NCBI GenBank assembly: GCA_016648135.1
Contig: JADDOH010005053.1
Span: 1-64,000, forward strand
Length of the DNA stretch: 64,000 bases
Direction: 5' to 3'
Origin: Agrypnia vestita
Lineage: Eukaryota; Arthropoda; Insecta; Trichoptera; Phryganeidae
In this document: piece after piece, positions 54,886 through 64,000 of the stretch
Position numbering within the stretch: position 1 is the first letter of the stretch
Layout of the letters: every line of letters begins with the position of its first letter
Program-made: the position numbers and the translations under genes
Notes under the pieces: model-generated
Seen by the model: only the letters and a program-made list of their open reading frames with translations
Told to the model about the DNA's origin: nothing
Databases searched by the model: none

Positions 54886-55436
54886 CCTGGCGGCAGTTTT
54901 TTATGACAATTGGTTCACAGATGACACCAAAATTCGGTTTTTTGGGAAGAAATCAAATAATCATTTAATTATTTTAGATTTCTGCTACATTAATCAAATC
55001 TGTTTCAGACGATTCTAAATCATTTGACGCTGGAAATTCATAAGGTACGATATTGATGATAATCGAATCTATCAAAATCTTGATTACATTGACTGACAAA
55101 TGTTTTTAGAATTTAATCTTCAAAGCATGAAGTGTCTTATGTCTCAAAACATCTGACATTTTAGAAATATATTAAATTACTGTAAGTTTAGTGTTACGTT
55201 ATATGTTTTAATTGGTCTTTAATTGTTAAGATTTTCATTCGCCAAAAGGAATGTAAGAGGAAATAAGACGAAAAGAAAATTCAAATGGAGATAAAGAGAT
55301 ATTTTTAGAGATTTTTGAGATAGATATTTTTCTAGACATGTTTCATTTTTAGTCGATTATTTAATTACATGATGTTAAACTTAATTTACAAAGAAAGGGA
55401 GTAAAATAAAAACTTGGTTTTTATGGGTTAGTTTTT
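54886..55436 (+). repeat. Repeat family D, 5'-truncated copy
   Basis: AATTGGTTCACAGATGACA, CTGACAAATGTTTTTAGAAT, ACATCTGACATTTTAGAAAT and the end AAACTTGGTTTTTATGGG match 61018-61540 and 62485-63025. Confidence 0.75.
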
Positions 55437-55460
55437 TTTCTCCTCGCTTCCGTAACGAGC

Positions 55461-55533
55461 GGAATGCGAACAAAGAATTCCACTAGTGATAGCGCGCACC
55501 GTCTCCCGACCTTGGGGCAGCGCGGTATTCTAG
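55461..55533 (+). other. Left part of a split open frame
   Basis: After a pyrimidine-rich TTTTTTTTCTCCTCGCTTCC and an AG, this GC-rich stretch keeps the frame ...KNSTSDSAHRLPTLGQRGIL up to the Harbinger insertion. Excising the insertion, with one TAA copy, continues it into 56288. Confidence 0.3.
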
Positions 55534-56286
55534 AGCCATGTATTCACTAGGGGACAAATCGCGAAACATTCCGCTCGGCATGTCGCATCAACGTCTACGC
55601 TCATGTTTCGGGGACAATGACGCGGTCATTTGACGTGTACACACCGGGACTCGCATATCTTGTCGCGGAAATGTCACCCGATGAGGTTACGATGACAGCT
55701 GCGGTATCTCATTTTGCGAAAACGGGGTTCCGCGCGTTTTTTGGGTCGCAATTTCAAATTAACGAGGTTTTACTGTAGTAAATTGAATATTATTAAAAAC
55801 AAGGTCCTTTTTGCAAATAATTATTGTTTTCCACACGTCGCGGAAATGTCGCCCTACGAGGTTATGATGACATCTGCGTATCTGCGTAATGAGTTTATCG
55901 AAACGTAAGAGGAGAAAAAAGAGGAGAATGCGAAATTATTTACTGCAAAGAGAAAGAAGGACGGATATGCGATTCTATGCGATCTTCGATCGATACAGCT
56001 CGGTGAGTTCAAGAACAATTTCGTTTCCCCACACTGTCATCTTGACAGATACATACAGCGCATGCGTATTCACTTGTAAACATACCACGTGGTACTGACG
56101 CTCCGCGTAATGTTGCAGTGAGCTCGCTCGGGTACCGTGCGCATGGCAACGTTGCCACGGCACGTAGAAATGCCGCGCTATGTTGTGCGCGATGTCGCGG
56201 AACAGTGCACGACTATGCAACGTCACGTAGACTCTATGCCGCGCGTGCTGTTGAGGGACAATTTGTCCCCTAGTGAATACATGGCT
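55534..56286 (+). mobile_element. Harbinger-type element, copy 5
   Basis: Same termini; flanks TAG (55531-55533) and TAA (56287-56289), one mismatch. The transposase fragment is broken by small deletions around 55730 and 55885. It interrupts the open frame described on either side. Confidence 0.88.
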
Positions 56287-56287
56287 T

Positions 56288-56584
56288 AACTGGTACTGGT
56301 GCAGCATTATTACTGAGAGCCAAGCTTCGCAGAGTTACCGCCATCTCTGCTGAGGCGCTGCTGGGTGAATTAGGGCCGAACGCATCAATTTGGATTATAG
56401 TCGGCGAAAACAGTGAATGGAGACCCACCGCATTCCCGGGACCGTTTTATGAACGAAAGCTCCCATATCAATCCTACTCATACGTCGCCAGGTTGACATT
56501 TTTTACTCTAAAGGCCAGCTTCGTGCAAAGAACCCGGCCACAAGGAGAGGCCTGCAAAAGTCCATTCACTGTCCCTCTCCCACA
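56288..56584 (+). CDS. Possible host exon, FN3-like, unidentified
   Basis: About 99 codons without a stop and without ATG, in a GC-rich island. It reads TGTGAALLLRAKLRRVTAIS, then ASIWIIVGENSEWRP and FPGPFYERKLPYQSYSYVAR. The last part looks like the closing strands of a fibronectin type III domain (hydrophobic-IVG, then KLPYxSYSYVARL). A strong donor-like GTAAGA begins at 56585. The resemblance to extracellular domains of receptor proteins is an impression only. It could be an exon, a retrocopy fragment or an unknown transposon frame. Confidence 0.35.
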
Positions 56585-56649
56585 GTAAGAAACGTTCAAT
56601 GAAAAGTAAACAAAGTTATTAGTGTAACAAAATAAAAGTAAACAAAATA

Positions 56650-56996
56650 ATTAGTAATATTCGTATTCGCCGAAACTATTTATAACTGAACGCAACGCAA
56701 ATTACGGATTGGCTGTGCACGTGTATCCGAACACACCTACGCACTCAATTATCGGGGATTCCCCTAACATTGAAGAATGGATTTATTGAGTTCTCAAGTT
56801 GTCAATTATTACTTGTTTCACAGCATAACATGAGTTCTTTCATTTAGCTTCGTTGGGTTATTAATAAGCTTAGATGAGCATCTAGTTTCATGTAGTTTTT
56901 GTTTTGTAATACGTATTGTTCTTTCCATTTTTTTCCGTTGTGTGTAAAAGTGTTTACTCTTATAAAATAATTTCAAATTAAATCTAATAACATGGC
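56650..56996 (+). mobile_element. hAT leader region, second copy
   Basis: ATATTCGTATTCGCCGAAAC, then GCGTTGGC-type, TCTCAAGTTGTCAATTATT and TTTAGCTTCGTTGGGTTATT blocks are the reverse complement of 27.33-27.68 kb. An ATGGCAAAAAAA at 56992 begins where the transposase start is expected, but the frame closes after about 15 codons. Confidence 0.6.
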
Positions 56997-57299
56997 AAAA
57001 AAACTGACCCAGAAATATAAATATATAAAATTTTGAACATACTTTAATTGTGTGTATAATTTTTGTAAATAAACTGAATGAATTGATAAATCAGAAAAAT
57101 ATCTTATGCATGTATAAAGAATATTTCTTTAGAAACTCCAATCAAAAATACAGATATCTCATTACCAACGGCGACATCTGCACTGGTTTATGGGAACGAC
57201 AAATTTTCACCACACAGATGGCGTTACTAAAAATACAACTCACATATGAAACAAGGTGTGCAAATTAAACATACATACAAATACCAAAAAAAATTGAAA

Positions 57300-57420
57300 G
57301 TTGCGGTAGTCTATCATGGGTGGTATTGGAGAACGTTACATTGTGTAAAGTGATCATTTTAGCCAGCCATGCGAAAGGTCGTTACCACTATGGATACCCA
57401 AAAAGACTCGTACCTACTTT
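57300..57420 (+). repeat. Repeat family E fragment
   Basis: GGAGAACGTTACATTGTGTA and AGTGATCATTTTAGCCAGCC resemble 12.85 kb. It is followed at once by a fold-back element. Confidence 0.4.
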
Positions 57421-57423
57421 CTT

Positions 57424-57946
57424 ATACAGGGTATACCAGAGCTAGCAGCAGAAACTTGGCCGGTAGATTCCTGCCTGTGTTATGAGTCTAAAATGTTCAA
57501 GCAACCACGACCTAATATCAATAGTTATGGAGATATGCATTATTCTTTCAATATTTCTGACTATTTTTTGCAAAAAGTTGAACTATCATTACAGTAACTT
57601 ACGTCGATTATGAAAAATTCATTCGCTTTAATACAAGTCGAATAAAATGGTAAAAACCTTGCAAAAATTGAAAAAAAAGTTTTTTTTACAAGGTTTTTTT
57701 TATCATTTTATTTAAGTCGTATTGAACCAAATGATTTTTTTTATAATCGATATAAGCTACTGTAATGACAGTTCAACTTTTTGCAAAAAATAAGTCAGAA
57801 ATATTTTTTTTGAAATGCAAACTTTGATATCGCATATCTCCAGAACTATTGACATTAGGTCTTTGTTGCTTGAACTTTTTAGACTCAGAACATGGGCAGG
57901 AGTCTACCGGCCGAGTTTCTGCTACTAGCTCTGGTACACCTGTATA
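57424..57946. mobile_element. Fold-back element (family Q), ACAGGGTATACC type
   Basis: ACAGGGTATACCAGAGCTAG and, inverted, ACAGGTGTACCAGAGCTAG at the ends. Arms of about 230 bp through TTCAAGCAACCACGACC and GAGATATGCATT-type blocks meet at a TTGCAAAAATTG/ACAAGG centre. Non-coding. Confidence 0.8.
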
Positions 57947-58255
57947 TAAAATAGTAGCTTCGTCTCTAGGAGATATCTATAATATATCTTGAATGAAATA
58001 ATTTGCCCGTAGTAAGTATTAACACTCCGTTACACGCGCGGGGCACAGGCGTGCCCCAGTGAAATATTTTTGCCTATTATTTCATAAACAATGTATATAC
58101 AATCTTGCCGCTTCTAATAGCTGTTGTTAGTGTCCTTGAGTATTCGCCAGTGACACGACGGTGAACGGACGTGTTCTCTGGAAATTTTTTAGTGTCGGTG
58201 GGCCACGCCCGTGCCCCGCGCGTGAGATACCGTAACTATTTCATTTTTGAAGAAG

Positions 58256-58380
58256 GTAAGTCATTTTTGTTATTTTCTTTTCTATTTTGAATTTCAAGTA
58301 AAGATTATTAATAATATATATAATTCTATAATATTTAGCTTTATAATGGTTTAATAAAAAATGTGTTTTGTTTGTTTTAG
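58256..58380 (+). other. Probable intron of the piggyBac leader
   Basis: GAAG|GTAAGT donor, TTTGTTTTAG acceptor, T-rich end. It lies upstream of the first ATG of the former transposase gene. Confidence 0.45.
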
Positions 58381-58458
58381 GTACTTATAAACCAAAATGA
58401 ACAGATAAGAACGACAAATAAGTACTTAGTTATTATATTCATAGAAATATCTTTATGT

Positions 58459-58490
58459 TGCATGCTACGTTTTTTTTGAACGTAGCATGT
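58459..58490. repeat. 11-bp hairpin at the deletion junction
   Basis: CATGCTACGTT and AACGTAGCATG enclose a TTTTTTG-like loop, at the point where the leader joins the C-terminal coding part. Confidence 0.7.
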
Positions 58491-58497
58491 TTTTTTG

Positions 58498-58719
58498 GGT
58501 ATAAATCAAAACGATTGGACACCTCAGGAAGATGACATACCCCGAAAAAGGACTAAAACAGCTAGGTGCCATGACTGTGGAAGAGCCAAAGATCGCTCGA
58601 CTAGAACCACATGCCAGAAATGTTACAAGCCCGTGTATAATGACCATAAATATAGTATATGCATTCAGTGTTACAACCAAAGTCAAAATGATCTCAATAA
58701 GTCAACTAATGAAAGCTAA
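58498..58719 (+). pseudogene. piggyBac transposase C-terminus with cysteine-rich domain
   Basis: The frame reads DWTPQEDDIPRKRTKTARCH, then CGRAKDRSTRTTCQKCYKPV and YSICIQCYNQ. This is the cysteine-rich PHD/RING-like tail of piggyBac transposases: paired cysteines at four sites and one histidine. At KPVY the family usually has Cys (KPVC), so one metal ligand may be lost. The stop at 58717-58719 is natural. No ATG is present in frame; the DDD catalytic core is missing. Confidence 0.85.
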
Positions 58720-59309
58720 AATCTCAAATTTATAATTTCCATGTTAATTTTTTCATAATTTTCTATGGTAAAGGAAAAAATATTTTTGTACTTGTTTTTA
58801 TAGAGAAAAGATTAATTTTTTGTTTTCATTATAAGTGTCAATAAAGACTGATTATGTATAAAATATGTTTATTTTTTATTTCTACCCACATAACAAATAA
58901 TCCATCAATTACTTTGGGGCACAGGGGTGCCCCACGCGTGTAAATATGTAATTATTTGCAGCGCGTGTAACGGAGTGTTAACGTTACTCGACGTCATATT
59001 TGACGCACCGCACTCAAGGTGCGTGTTGCCCGAAGATTGTGTGTTTTCCCGCGTTTAATCATCGGCGCCATTGGCCTAAAACAATGGAGTGGCCGTGGAA
59101 CTTCAGCGAATCAGAAATGATTGTTTGTTTGTACGTCACAATGGGACACTTCCGCTTCGTACAGGCCCCGTTCGTAAACGATATAAATATTTGAAATTTT
59201 AGAATATTCCGACCGAACATTTGCAAAATGTATCATTAAAAAGTAAGTAAATATATATTTTAGGTTTTGAGTTTAATTCGTATTAATAAAATAAAAGCGT
59301 CAATAAAAA

Positions 59310-59555
59310 ATCAATTCGTTTTAATACAAGTCGAATAAAATGATAAAAACCTTGCAAAAATTGAAAAAAATATTTTTTGAGAGGTCTTATTTTATTTGAG
59401 TTGTATTAATTTAAAGTAAATGAATTTTTAATAATCGATTTAAGTTAGTGTGATGATAGTTTAACTTTTTGCAAAAAATAAGTCAGAAATATTGGAAAAA
59501 AATTCAAACTTTGATATTGCATATCTCCTATAACTATTGATATTTATTTATTTAT
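59310..59555. mobile_element. Fold-back element Q, truncated copy
   Basis: AATACAAGTCGAATAAAATG and AAAATAAGTCAGAAATATTG, CTTTGATATTGCATATCTCC are shared with 57.6-57.9 kb. One end is missing. Confidence 0.65.
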
Positions 59556-59567
59556 TTCTATTTAGGT

Positions 59568-59660
59568 TGAATATACAAATTTTGGTTTGACTGTGCCTGT
59601 CTCGCTAGAAATATCTGTGTTGAGACAGGCATAGTTTACAATAGATATATAGTAAAAATA
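59568..59660. repeat. Hairpin with CCTGTCTC arms
   Basis: TGTGCCTGTCTC and GAGACAGGCATA form a 12-nt imperfect stem at 59604-59651. No enclosing element was identified. Confidence 0.5.
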
Positions 59661-59700
59661 TTGTATTGTATATTTAAGTAACATAATGAAAAATATTTCA

Positions 59701-60249
59701 TATACAGGGTTATTTGTAAAACATTAATAACCTCGCAGGACTGTACTCTTGCCTTGATTATGAGTCTAAAATGTTCAAGCTATCATGACCTAATATCAAT
59801 AGTTATGGAGATATGCGACATCAAAGTTTGCATTTTTTTTCAATACTTCTGATTTATTTTTTGTAAAACTATGGAATATCAGTAAGCAGTAACTCATATC
59901 GATTACGAAATATTCATTCGTTTCAATACAAGTTAAATAAAATGATAAAAACCCTGAAAAAATTCCAATTGGAACGTTTTCCAATTGGAATTCGAAGGTT
60001 TTTATTTTTTTATTTGACTTGTATTAAAGGAAATGAATTTTTTGTATTCGATATAAGGTGCTATAATGATACTCCAACGTTTTACAAAAAACCAAGTCAG
60101 AAATATTTTTAAAAAATGCAAACTTTGATGTCGCATATCTCCGTAACTATTGATATAATGTCATAATAGCTTAAACATTTTCGACTCATAATCAAGACAG
60201 GAATATAGTCCTGCGAGGTTATTAATGTTTTCCAAATAACCCTGTATAT
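59701..60249. mobile_element. Fold-back element (family Q), ACAGGGTTATTT type, copy 2
   Basis: TACAGGGTTATTTGTAAAAC and, inverted, its match at 60230-60249. Same arm order as 13416-13934. A short GGAACGTTTTCCAATTGG palindrome marks the centre. Confidence 0.8.
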
Positions 60250-60265
60250 GAGGTTACAGTGTGTG

Positions 60266-60675
60266 TTAGTGTGTTTGGGTAAGTGTGCCTATTTTATCTC
60301 TCATCATGTTTCGGATCCACTGTTTTATTTTGTATTTTATGTTAGGGTTGTAAATTGTGCTTAGCCCGGATTGTTTTAATTCGTCAAGCATGCTATCAAG
60401 TAATTTGGGTCCAAAATAGTTAAAGCTCCTTTGTCGATACGTAGTATGTAACCTTGGGATTGTTTGACCGTGTGGCAATTATTGTTTAAGTTGGTTTAAA
60501 CTCTGTATTTTTGTGTTTGTATGTGTATTTAATCGAATTTGTTGAATACTTCATCTGTCCTTGTTAAAATTGAGGTTTTGAGGATTGCTTTTATAGCAAC
60601 TTTCTGAGTTTCAATAATTGGGTTGAGTGCACTTATAGTTGCTCCTCCCCACGCAATTATGCCATATATTATAAT
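60266..60675 (-). pseudogene. Jockey/CR1-like LINE ORF2 C-terminus
   Basis: On the minus strand YGIIAWGGATISALNPIIET, QKVAIKAILK in one frame (60529-60675), then after a shift LHTTYRQRSFNYFGPKLLDS and LKQSGLSTI in another (60266-60478). This is the order YG--WGG...QK-AIR-I...R...G-RSF-Y-GPK of the post-RT region of jockey/CR1-type LINEs. It is cut at 60675 by a fold-back Q end. Confidence 0.75.
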
Positions 60676-60770
60676 GATCATGGTTGCTTCAACATTTTCG
60701 ACTCTACCGAGGCAGGAATCCAGCTGTAAAGACTTTGCCACTAGCTATGAGACACCCTGTATATAAAATA
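60676..60770. mobile_element. Fold-back element Q, end fragment
   Basis: ATGGTTGCTTCAACATTTTC, GGCAGGAATCC and CTATGAGACACCCTGTATAT resemble the right arm of the other copies. Confidence 0.5.
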
Positions 60771-60809
60771 AATAAACTGGCTCTAATTTGAAACGTGTTA
60801 AAAACAATT

Positions 60810-61017
60810 AATAAAATTTCCCGAGGGAGGTCTGCCGTTGAAATGGAAAGTTCACCCCGTGGCAGGGGAGGGTAATAAATAAAACGGCCCTCGAGGTGTT
60901 AACCTACATTCTGCATTCGGCACAAGCCCTGTTAACCGGTCGGCTGCCGGCAGCACGTAACGCGGAATGTACCCTGTCTGCCGCGCAATTTCGCGCAATA
61001 TTGCTGTTTTTACTCCC
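60810..61017. other. Unique GC-rich island
   Basis: Markedly higher GC than its surroundings and no match within the window. It contains GTTAAC twice (60898 and 60931) and GCCGGC. The minus-strand frame at 60852-61058 is not recognised. Confidence 0.35.
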
Positions 61018-61540
61018 TTTATATTAACTCGTGGCGTCTGCTTGCTTGCCTTAAACAAAAACTTTGGATCGATTTTTTACTCTTTTCCCGTGATTTAATC
61101 GAGCTGAAACTTGGCAAGCAGACTCGTGGCGACGATCAAGAAGATCTATCATTAAGATCTATCATTAAAAAAAATTTCGAAAATTTACAAAACAATTGGT
61201 TCACAGATGACAGCAAAATTTGGTTTTTTGGGAAAAAATCAAATAATATTTTTTTTCTTTTAGATTTCTGCTTAGTTTTGAAGAATTCTACATTACTCAA
61301 ATCTGATTCTGACTAAATCATTTGACGCTGGAAATTCATAAGGTACGATATTGATGATAATTGAATCTATCAAAATCTTGACATCTCAAGACATCTGACA
61401 TTTTAGAAATATATTAAATTTCTGTAAGTTTAGTGTTATGTTATATGTTTTAATTCGTCTTTAATTGTTGTTATATTTTACAAAGAAAGGGAGTATAATA
61501 AAAACTTGGTTTTTAAGGGTTAGTTTTTTTTAGACACTTT
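61018..61540 (+). repeat. Repeat family D, long copy (plus)
   Basis: Begins ATTAACTCGTGGCGTCTGCT, then ACTTTGGATCGATTTTTTAC, GACTCGTGGCGACGATC; ends AAACTTGGTTTTTAAGGGTT. No terminal inverted repeats and no ORF were seen. The class is unknown. Confidence 0.75.
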
Positions 61541-62484
61541 TTGTGATAGTTATATTCGTTTAAAAATCAACAATAATCGCCAAGAAGTTGCAGTTTCTGG
61601 TTTCTCAATAAAAAGACTTCAATAATTACTTATATTTAAATAATTACTTGTACAGTAATTACTTATTCATTAATTATGAAAAAAAGTAACGTTTACTGTC
61701 AGAAATGTACGCACATGTTTATCGAATAAAACCATGGAAGCAAAAACACTAAAGATATTGTATTTCAATATTTTCGTTCTAAATATATCAAAGAATATAA
61801 AAATACTTAATTTTAACACTTTTTTATTTAAAAATAACCCTTTTTTACAGATAATTTATTTTATACTTTAATTTAGCTTGTAAATACTTCTCCCATAAGC
61901 TCGAGCTTTGGCTCATAATATGGGGAGTATAATGCCTGTAAAAGTGTTATAATATAGTATCAATTTATTATAAAAAAAACATATCTACTGTATGTATAAA
62001 TAAATTTAAAAAAAATATATAATAACGCGCGGTTCGAAGACGACATTTGGAACGATTTTTTGTCCGGTTTGCGCGGCAAATGAGGTTAATTGACAAATAA
62101 AACTCGTTCATTCATTCAAAAACTTGAGATACAACCAATGACAAGCTTTAAAAACTCGCATAGGTGTCTAGGGAGCGCAGATCTGCGCTTCGGCACCTGA
62201 CCGGTTAAGAAGCAAGTGGCATAATGAGGGCCACTTTTAGATATAATGTTATTTTACACAATGGAGCAAGCGATGCCATGGTATTTGGATATCCAGGCTG
62301 AACTGTGCTGAAGGGAGACGACGAATCAATACTACAATTCGGGTCTCGCTCTCCGGAGAAACTAGTCCAAGAACAAACGCGATAACATCAAGAATCGAAG
62401 TTTTGTGTTTTGGGATAAATTTGTTTTTTTATACTTTTCAAAACACGGTCATGGTTTGTTCGAACAAAACCTAATGAAGGGTAG
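61541..62484. other. AT-rich spacer between inverted family D copies
   Basis: A perfect palindrome GCGCAGATCTGCGC at 62177-62190 within a loosely paired GGTGTC...GGCACC. Otherwise unassigned. Confidence 0.35.
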
Positions 62485-63025
62485 GTGATAAAAATGTAAC
62501 CCATAAAAACCAAGTTTTTATTATACTCTCTTTCTTTATAAAATATAATAACAATTAAAGACGAATTAAAATATATAACATAACACTAAACTTACAGGAA
62601 TTTAATATATTTCTAAATTGTCAGATGTTTTGAGCTTTGATAAGACACTTCATGCTTTGAAGATTAAATTCTAAAAACATCTGTCAGTCAATTAAGATTT
62701 TCGACATTCGTAGTGAAGTACCTATTATGTATACCGACGGAGTAATTCAAATTTAGAAAATATTCCGCACGTTATCCGGCCGCCGTTGCTAATCAAACTT
62801 TTCTAATGATTCCAATTTGAAAAAAACAATAAAATTTCTAAAAATCCGAAAAAACTATAATTATTAATTTTTTTAACGAAAATTTGATAGATCTTCTTGA
62901 TAGTCGCCACGAGTCTACTTGCCAAGTTTCAGCCCGATTGGATCACGGGAAAAGGGTCAAAAATCGATCCAAAGTTTTTTTTGACGGCAAGCCGGCAAGC
63001 AAGCAAGCAGACGCCACGAGTTAAT
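62485..63025 (-). repeat. Repeat family D, long copy (minus)
   Basis: Reverse complement of the same order: AACCCATAAAAACCAAGTTT at the left, GATAGATCTTCTTGATAGTC, then GATCCAAAGTTTTTTTTGAC and CAGACGCCACGAGTTAATAT at the right. Confidence 0.75.
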
Positions 63026-63039
63026 ATAAAGAGTTCTGA

Positions 63040-63480
63040 ATTAGATATCGTCACGATACGGTAGAACCAGAAAGAATTGCATTCAATCGAGTATTTTGTA
63101 CTCTACACCTTTTACACTAAATTGGAAACCACTGCAAAGTTCTGGCGTGATCCAACAGCATCGCGAGACGTCTGGAACACGGGTCTCCGTGGATGCAGCA
63201 ATTAGATTTATTTTGACACGCGACCATAGAAAGGCGTTTTACGAGAGACAAGCCCAGAGTGGGTACTTGCATGCGAACTAACGCAGTGGGGCGGTCTTGC
63301 GATAAACAAAAGTGCAGCGAATTAAAAAAGTACCTGTGCGGAATATTCTAGTCACAATTAGTTGTGAATGGAAGAACGGTGCTCCGATTAAATTCGGGTC
63401 CAGTGTGTTTATTTAATTAATAAAAAAATTACTAATTTTCAATGTTTCATTAGCCTCCCACAGTCACGATTACGTGACAA
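63040..63480 (+). repeat. LTR-like block F, fourth piece
   Basis: Right end: GTGTGTTTATTTAATTAATA, TTTTCAATGTTTCATTAGCC, TCCCACAGTCACGATTACGTGACA. It resembles the minus-strand ends at 14.85 kb (CACGACACGTGACA). The left part is not matched. Confidence 0.35.
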
Positions 63481-63652
63481 CGTTTATTTGATGGACGCAA
63501 TTTCATACCTCTATATTTTCTGAATTATTATTATGTGAATTAGTAAGTGAATGATCTACAAATCCCACCGTTTTGTCGCTCGTAGTTCTGCACACAATGG
63601 CTAGAGTTTCCGCGCCGCCGAACAGATAATTCGCGACAGTTGTGAGTAAAAT

Positions 63653-63898
63653 GTGCATCACAAGGTTTTCTGTGTTCGTGAATTCGATAAAATTGAATCA
63701 GCAACTGAAGGACAGCGTGCCTTTCGTCTCTATTTTAACATTGGACCTCTAACTAATATTGAAAAAGTATTTGCCATTGGTCTGAGGAAACTGGATGTCT
63801 TTATAGAGGAAAAAGAAAAATATCATGACTGCCATTTTTTCAGAATTTCAATTGAATTGGCTCAAAGTATTCTTAGAACTTCAAGTCATAAAATGTGA
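63653..63898 (+). pseudogene. Mariner-like helix-turn-helix fragment
   Basis: 81 codons. The start KVFCVREFDKIESATEGQRA FRL fits the DUF4817-type HTH found at the N-terminus of some mariner-like transposases (FCV-E--K--S----QR-FR). The rest (KVFAIGLRKLDVFIEEKEKY) does not continue the family, so it is probably a fusion or chance extension. No terminal repeats seen before the window ends. Confidence 0.4.
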
Positions 63899-64000
63899 AG
63901 GTGCTGTATAACCCCTTAAGCAAGATAGGAAGCCCGAGTAACTAGAGAAGAATGTCCAGGAATAAGAGTGGGTGGACAGCAGTTGTGTAGGAAGCCAAAT
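63899..64000. other. Unassigned window end
   Basis: Too short to interpret. Confidence 0.3.

Larger units (their letters stand above)
58023..58977 (+). mobile_element. piggyBac-like internal-deletion derivative
   Basis: Perfect 17-bp terminal repeats CACTCCGTTACACGCGC, flanked by TTAA (58019-58022 and 58978-58981). Just inside, GGGGCAC-AGGC-GTGCCCC (58040-58057) and GGGGCAC-AGGG-GTGCCCC (58916-58933) form hairpins. The body keeps a leader with a likely intron (GTAAGT 58256 to TTTTAG 58380, 125 bp), then a short ATG AAC AGA TAA, and the C-terminal coding end. Everything between is deleted. Confidence 0.95.

Overview
The window looks like AT-rich nuclear DNA of an insect, most probably a lepidopteran. 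Three things point there: a short non-autonomous Helitron with termini of the lepidopteran type (3713-4092), a pair of cecropia-type mariners, and a dense mix of tRNA-derived SINEs, hAT, piggyBac, Harbinger, Penelope and LINE debris. I found no complete host gene, no rRNA, no convincing functional tRNA, no CRISPR array and no viral sequence. The species call is inference from element types.

Layout. 1-9.5 kb: fold-back elements, a complete small Helitron, a LINE remnant split by a palindromic MITE, a CR1/jockey-like LINE 3' end and a tiny truncated LINE insertion with target duplication. 9.5-15.5 kb: three hAT-type elements; 9831-10422 and 11718-12352 have exact 8-bp target duplications, 13389-14711 has a diverged one and holds two smaller MITEs. 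Two LTR-like blocks lie between. 16-19.2 kb: a nested inverted-repeat structure and weak coding-like islands. 19.4-23.4 kb: two mariners, both broken; the first sits inside the arm of a palindromic MITE. 24-34 kb: the empty-site relative of the 9.8 kb hAT insertion, a hAT deletion derivative with a 50-codon residual ORF, a hAT MITE carrying a LINE insertion, a mariner deletion derivative and several SINE or Helitron ends. 36-57 kb: five copies of a ~755-bp Harbinger-type element, two inverted Helitrons whose repeats are built from heat-shock-element-like units, a 2-kb hAT holding a LINE and a Harbinger copy, a Penelope endonuclease fragment and one possible host exon. 57-64 kb: fold-back elements, a precisely bounded piggyBac deletion derivative, LINE fragments and inverted copies of an unclassified repeat.

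The proteins do not form a pathway. The sequence is best read as a nesting history: target duplications allow the order of several insertions to be worked out (LINE and Harbinger into hAT at 46.6-48.6 kb; LINE into hAT MITE at 29.2 kb; mariner into palindrome at 19.4 kb; hAT MITE into an older repeat at 42.1 kb). The observations most worth testing are the HSE-like arrays in the Helitrons (43.7-45.1 kb), the open GC-rich frame split by a Harbinger copy (55.46-56.58 kb), and the hammerhead-like cores at Penelope-type ends.
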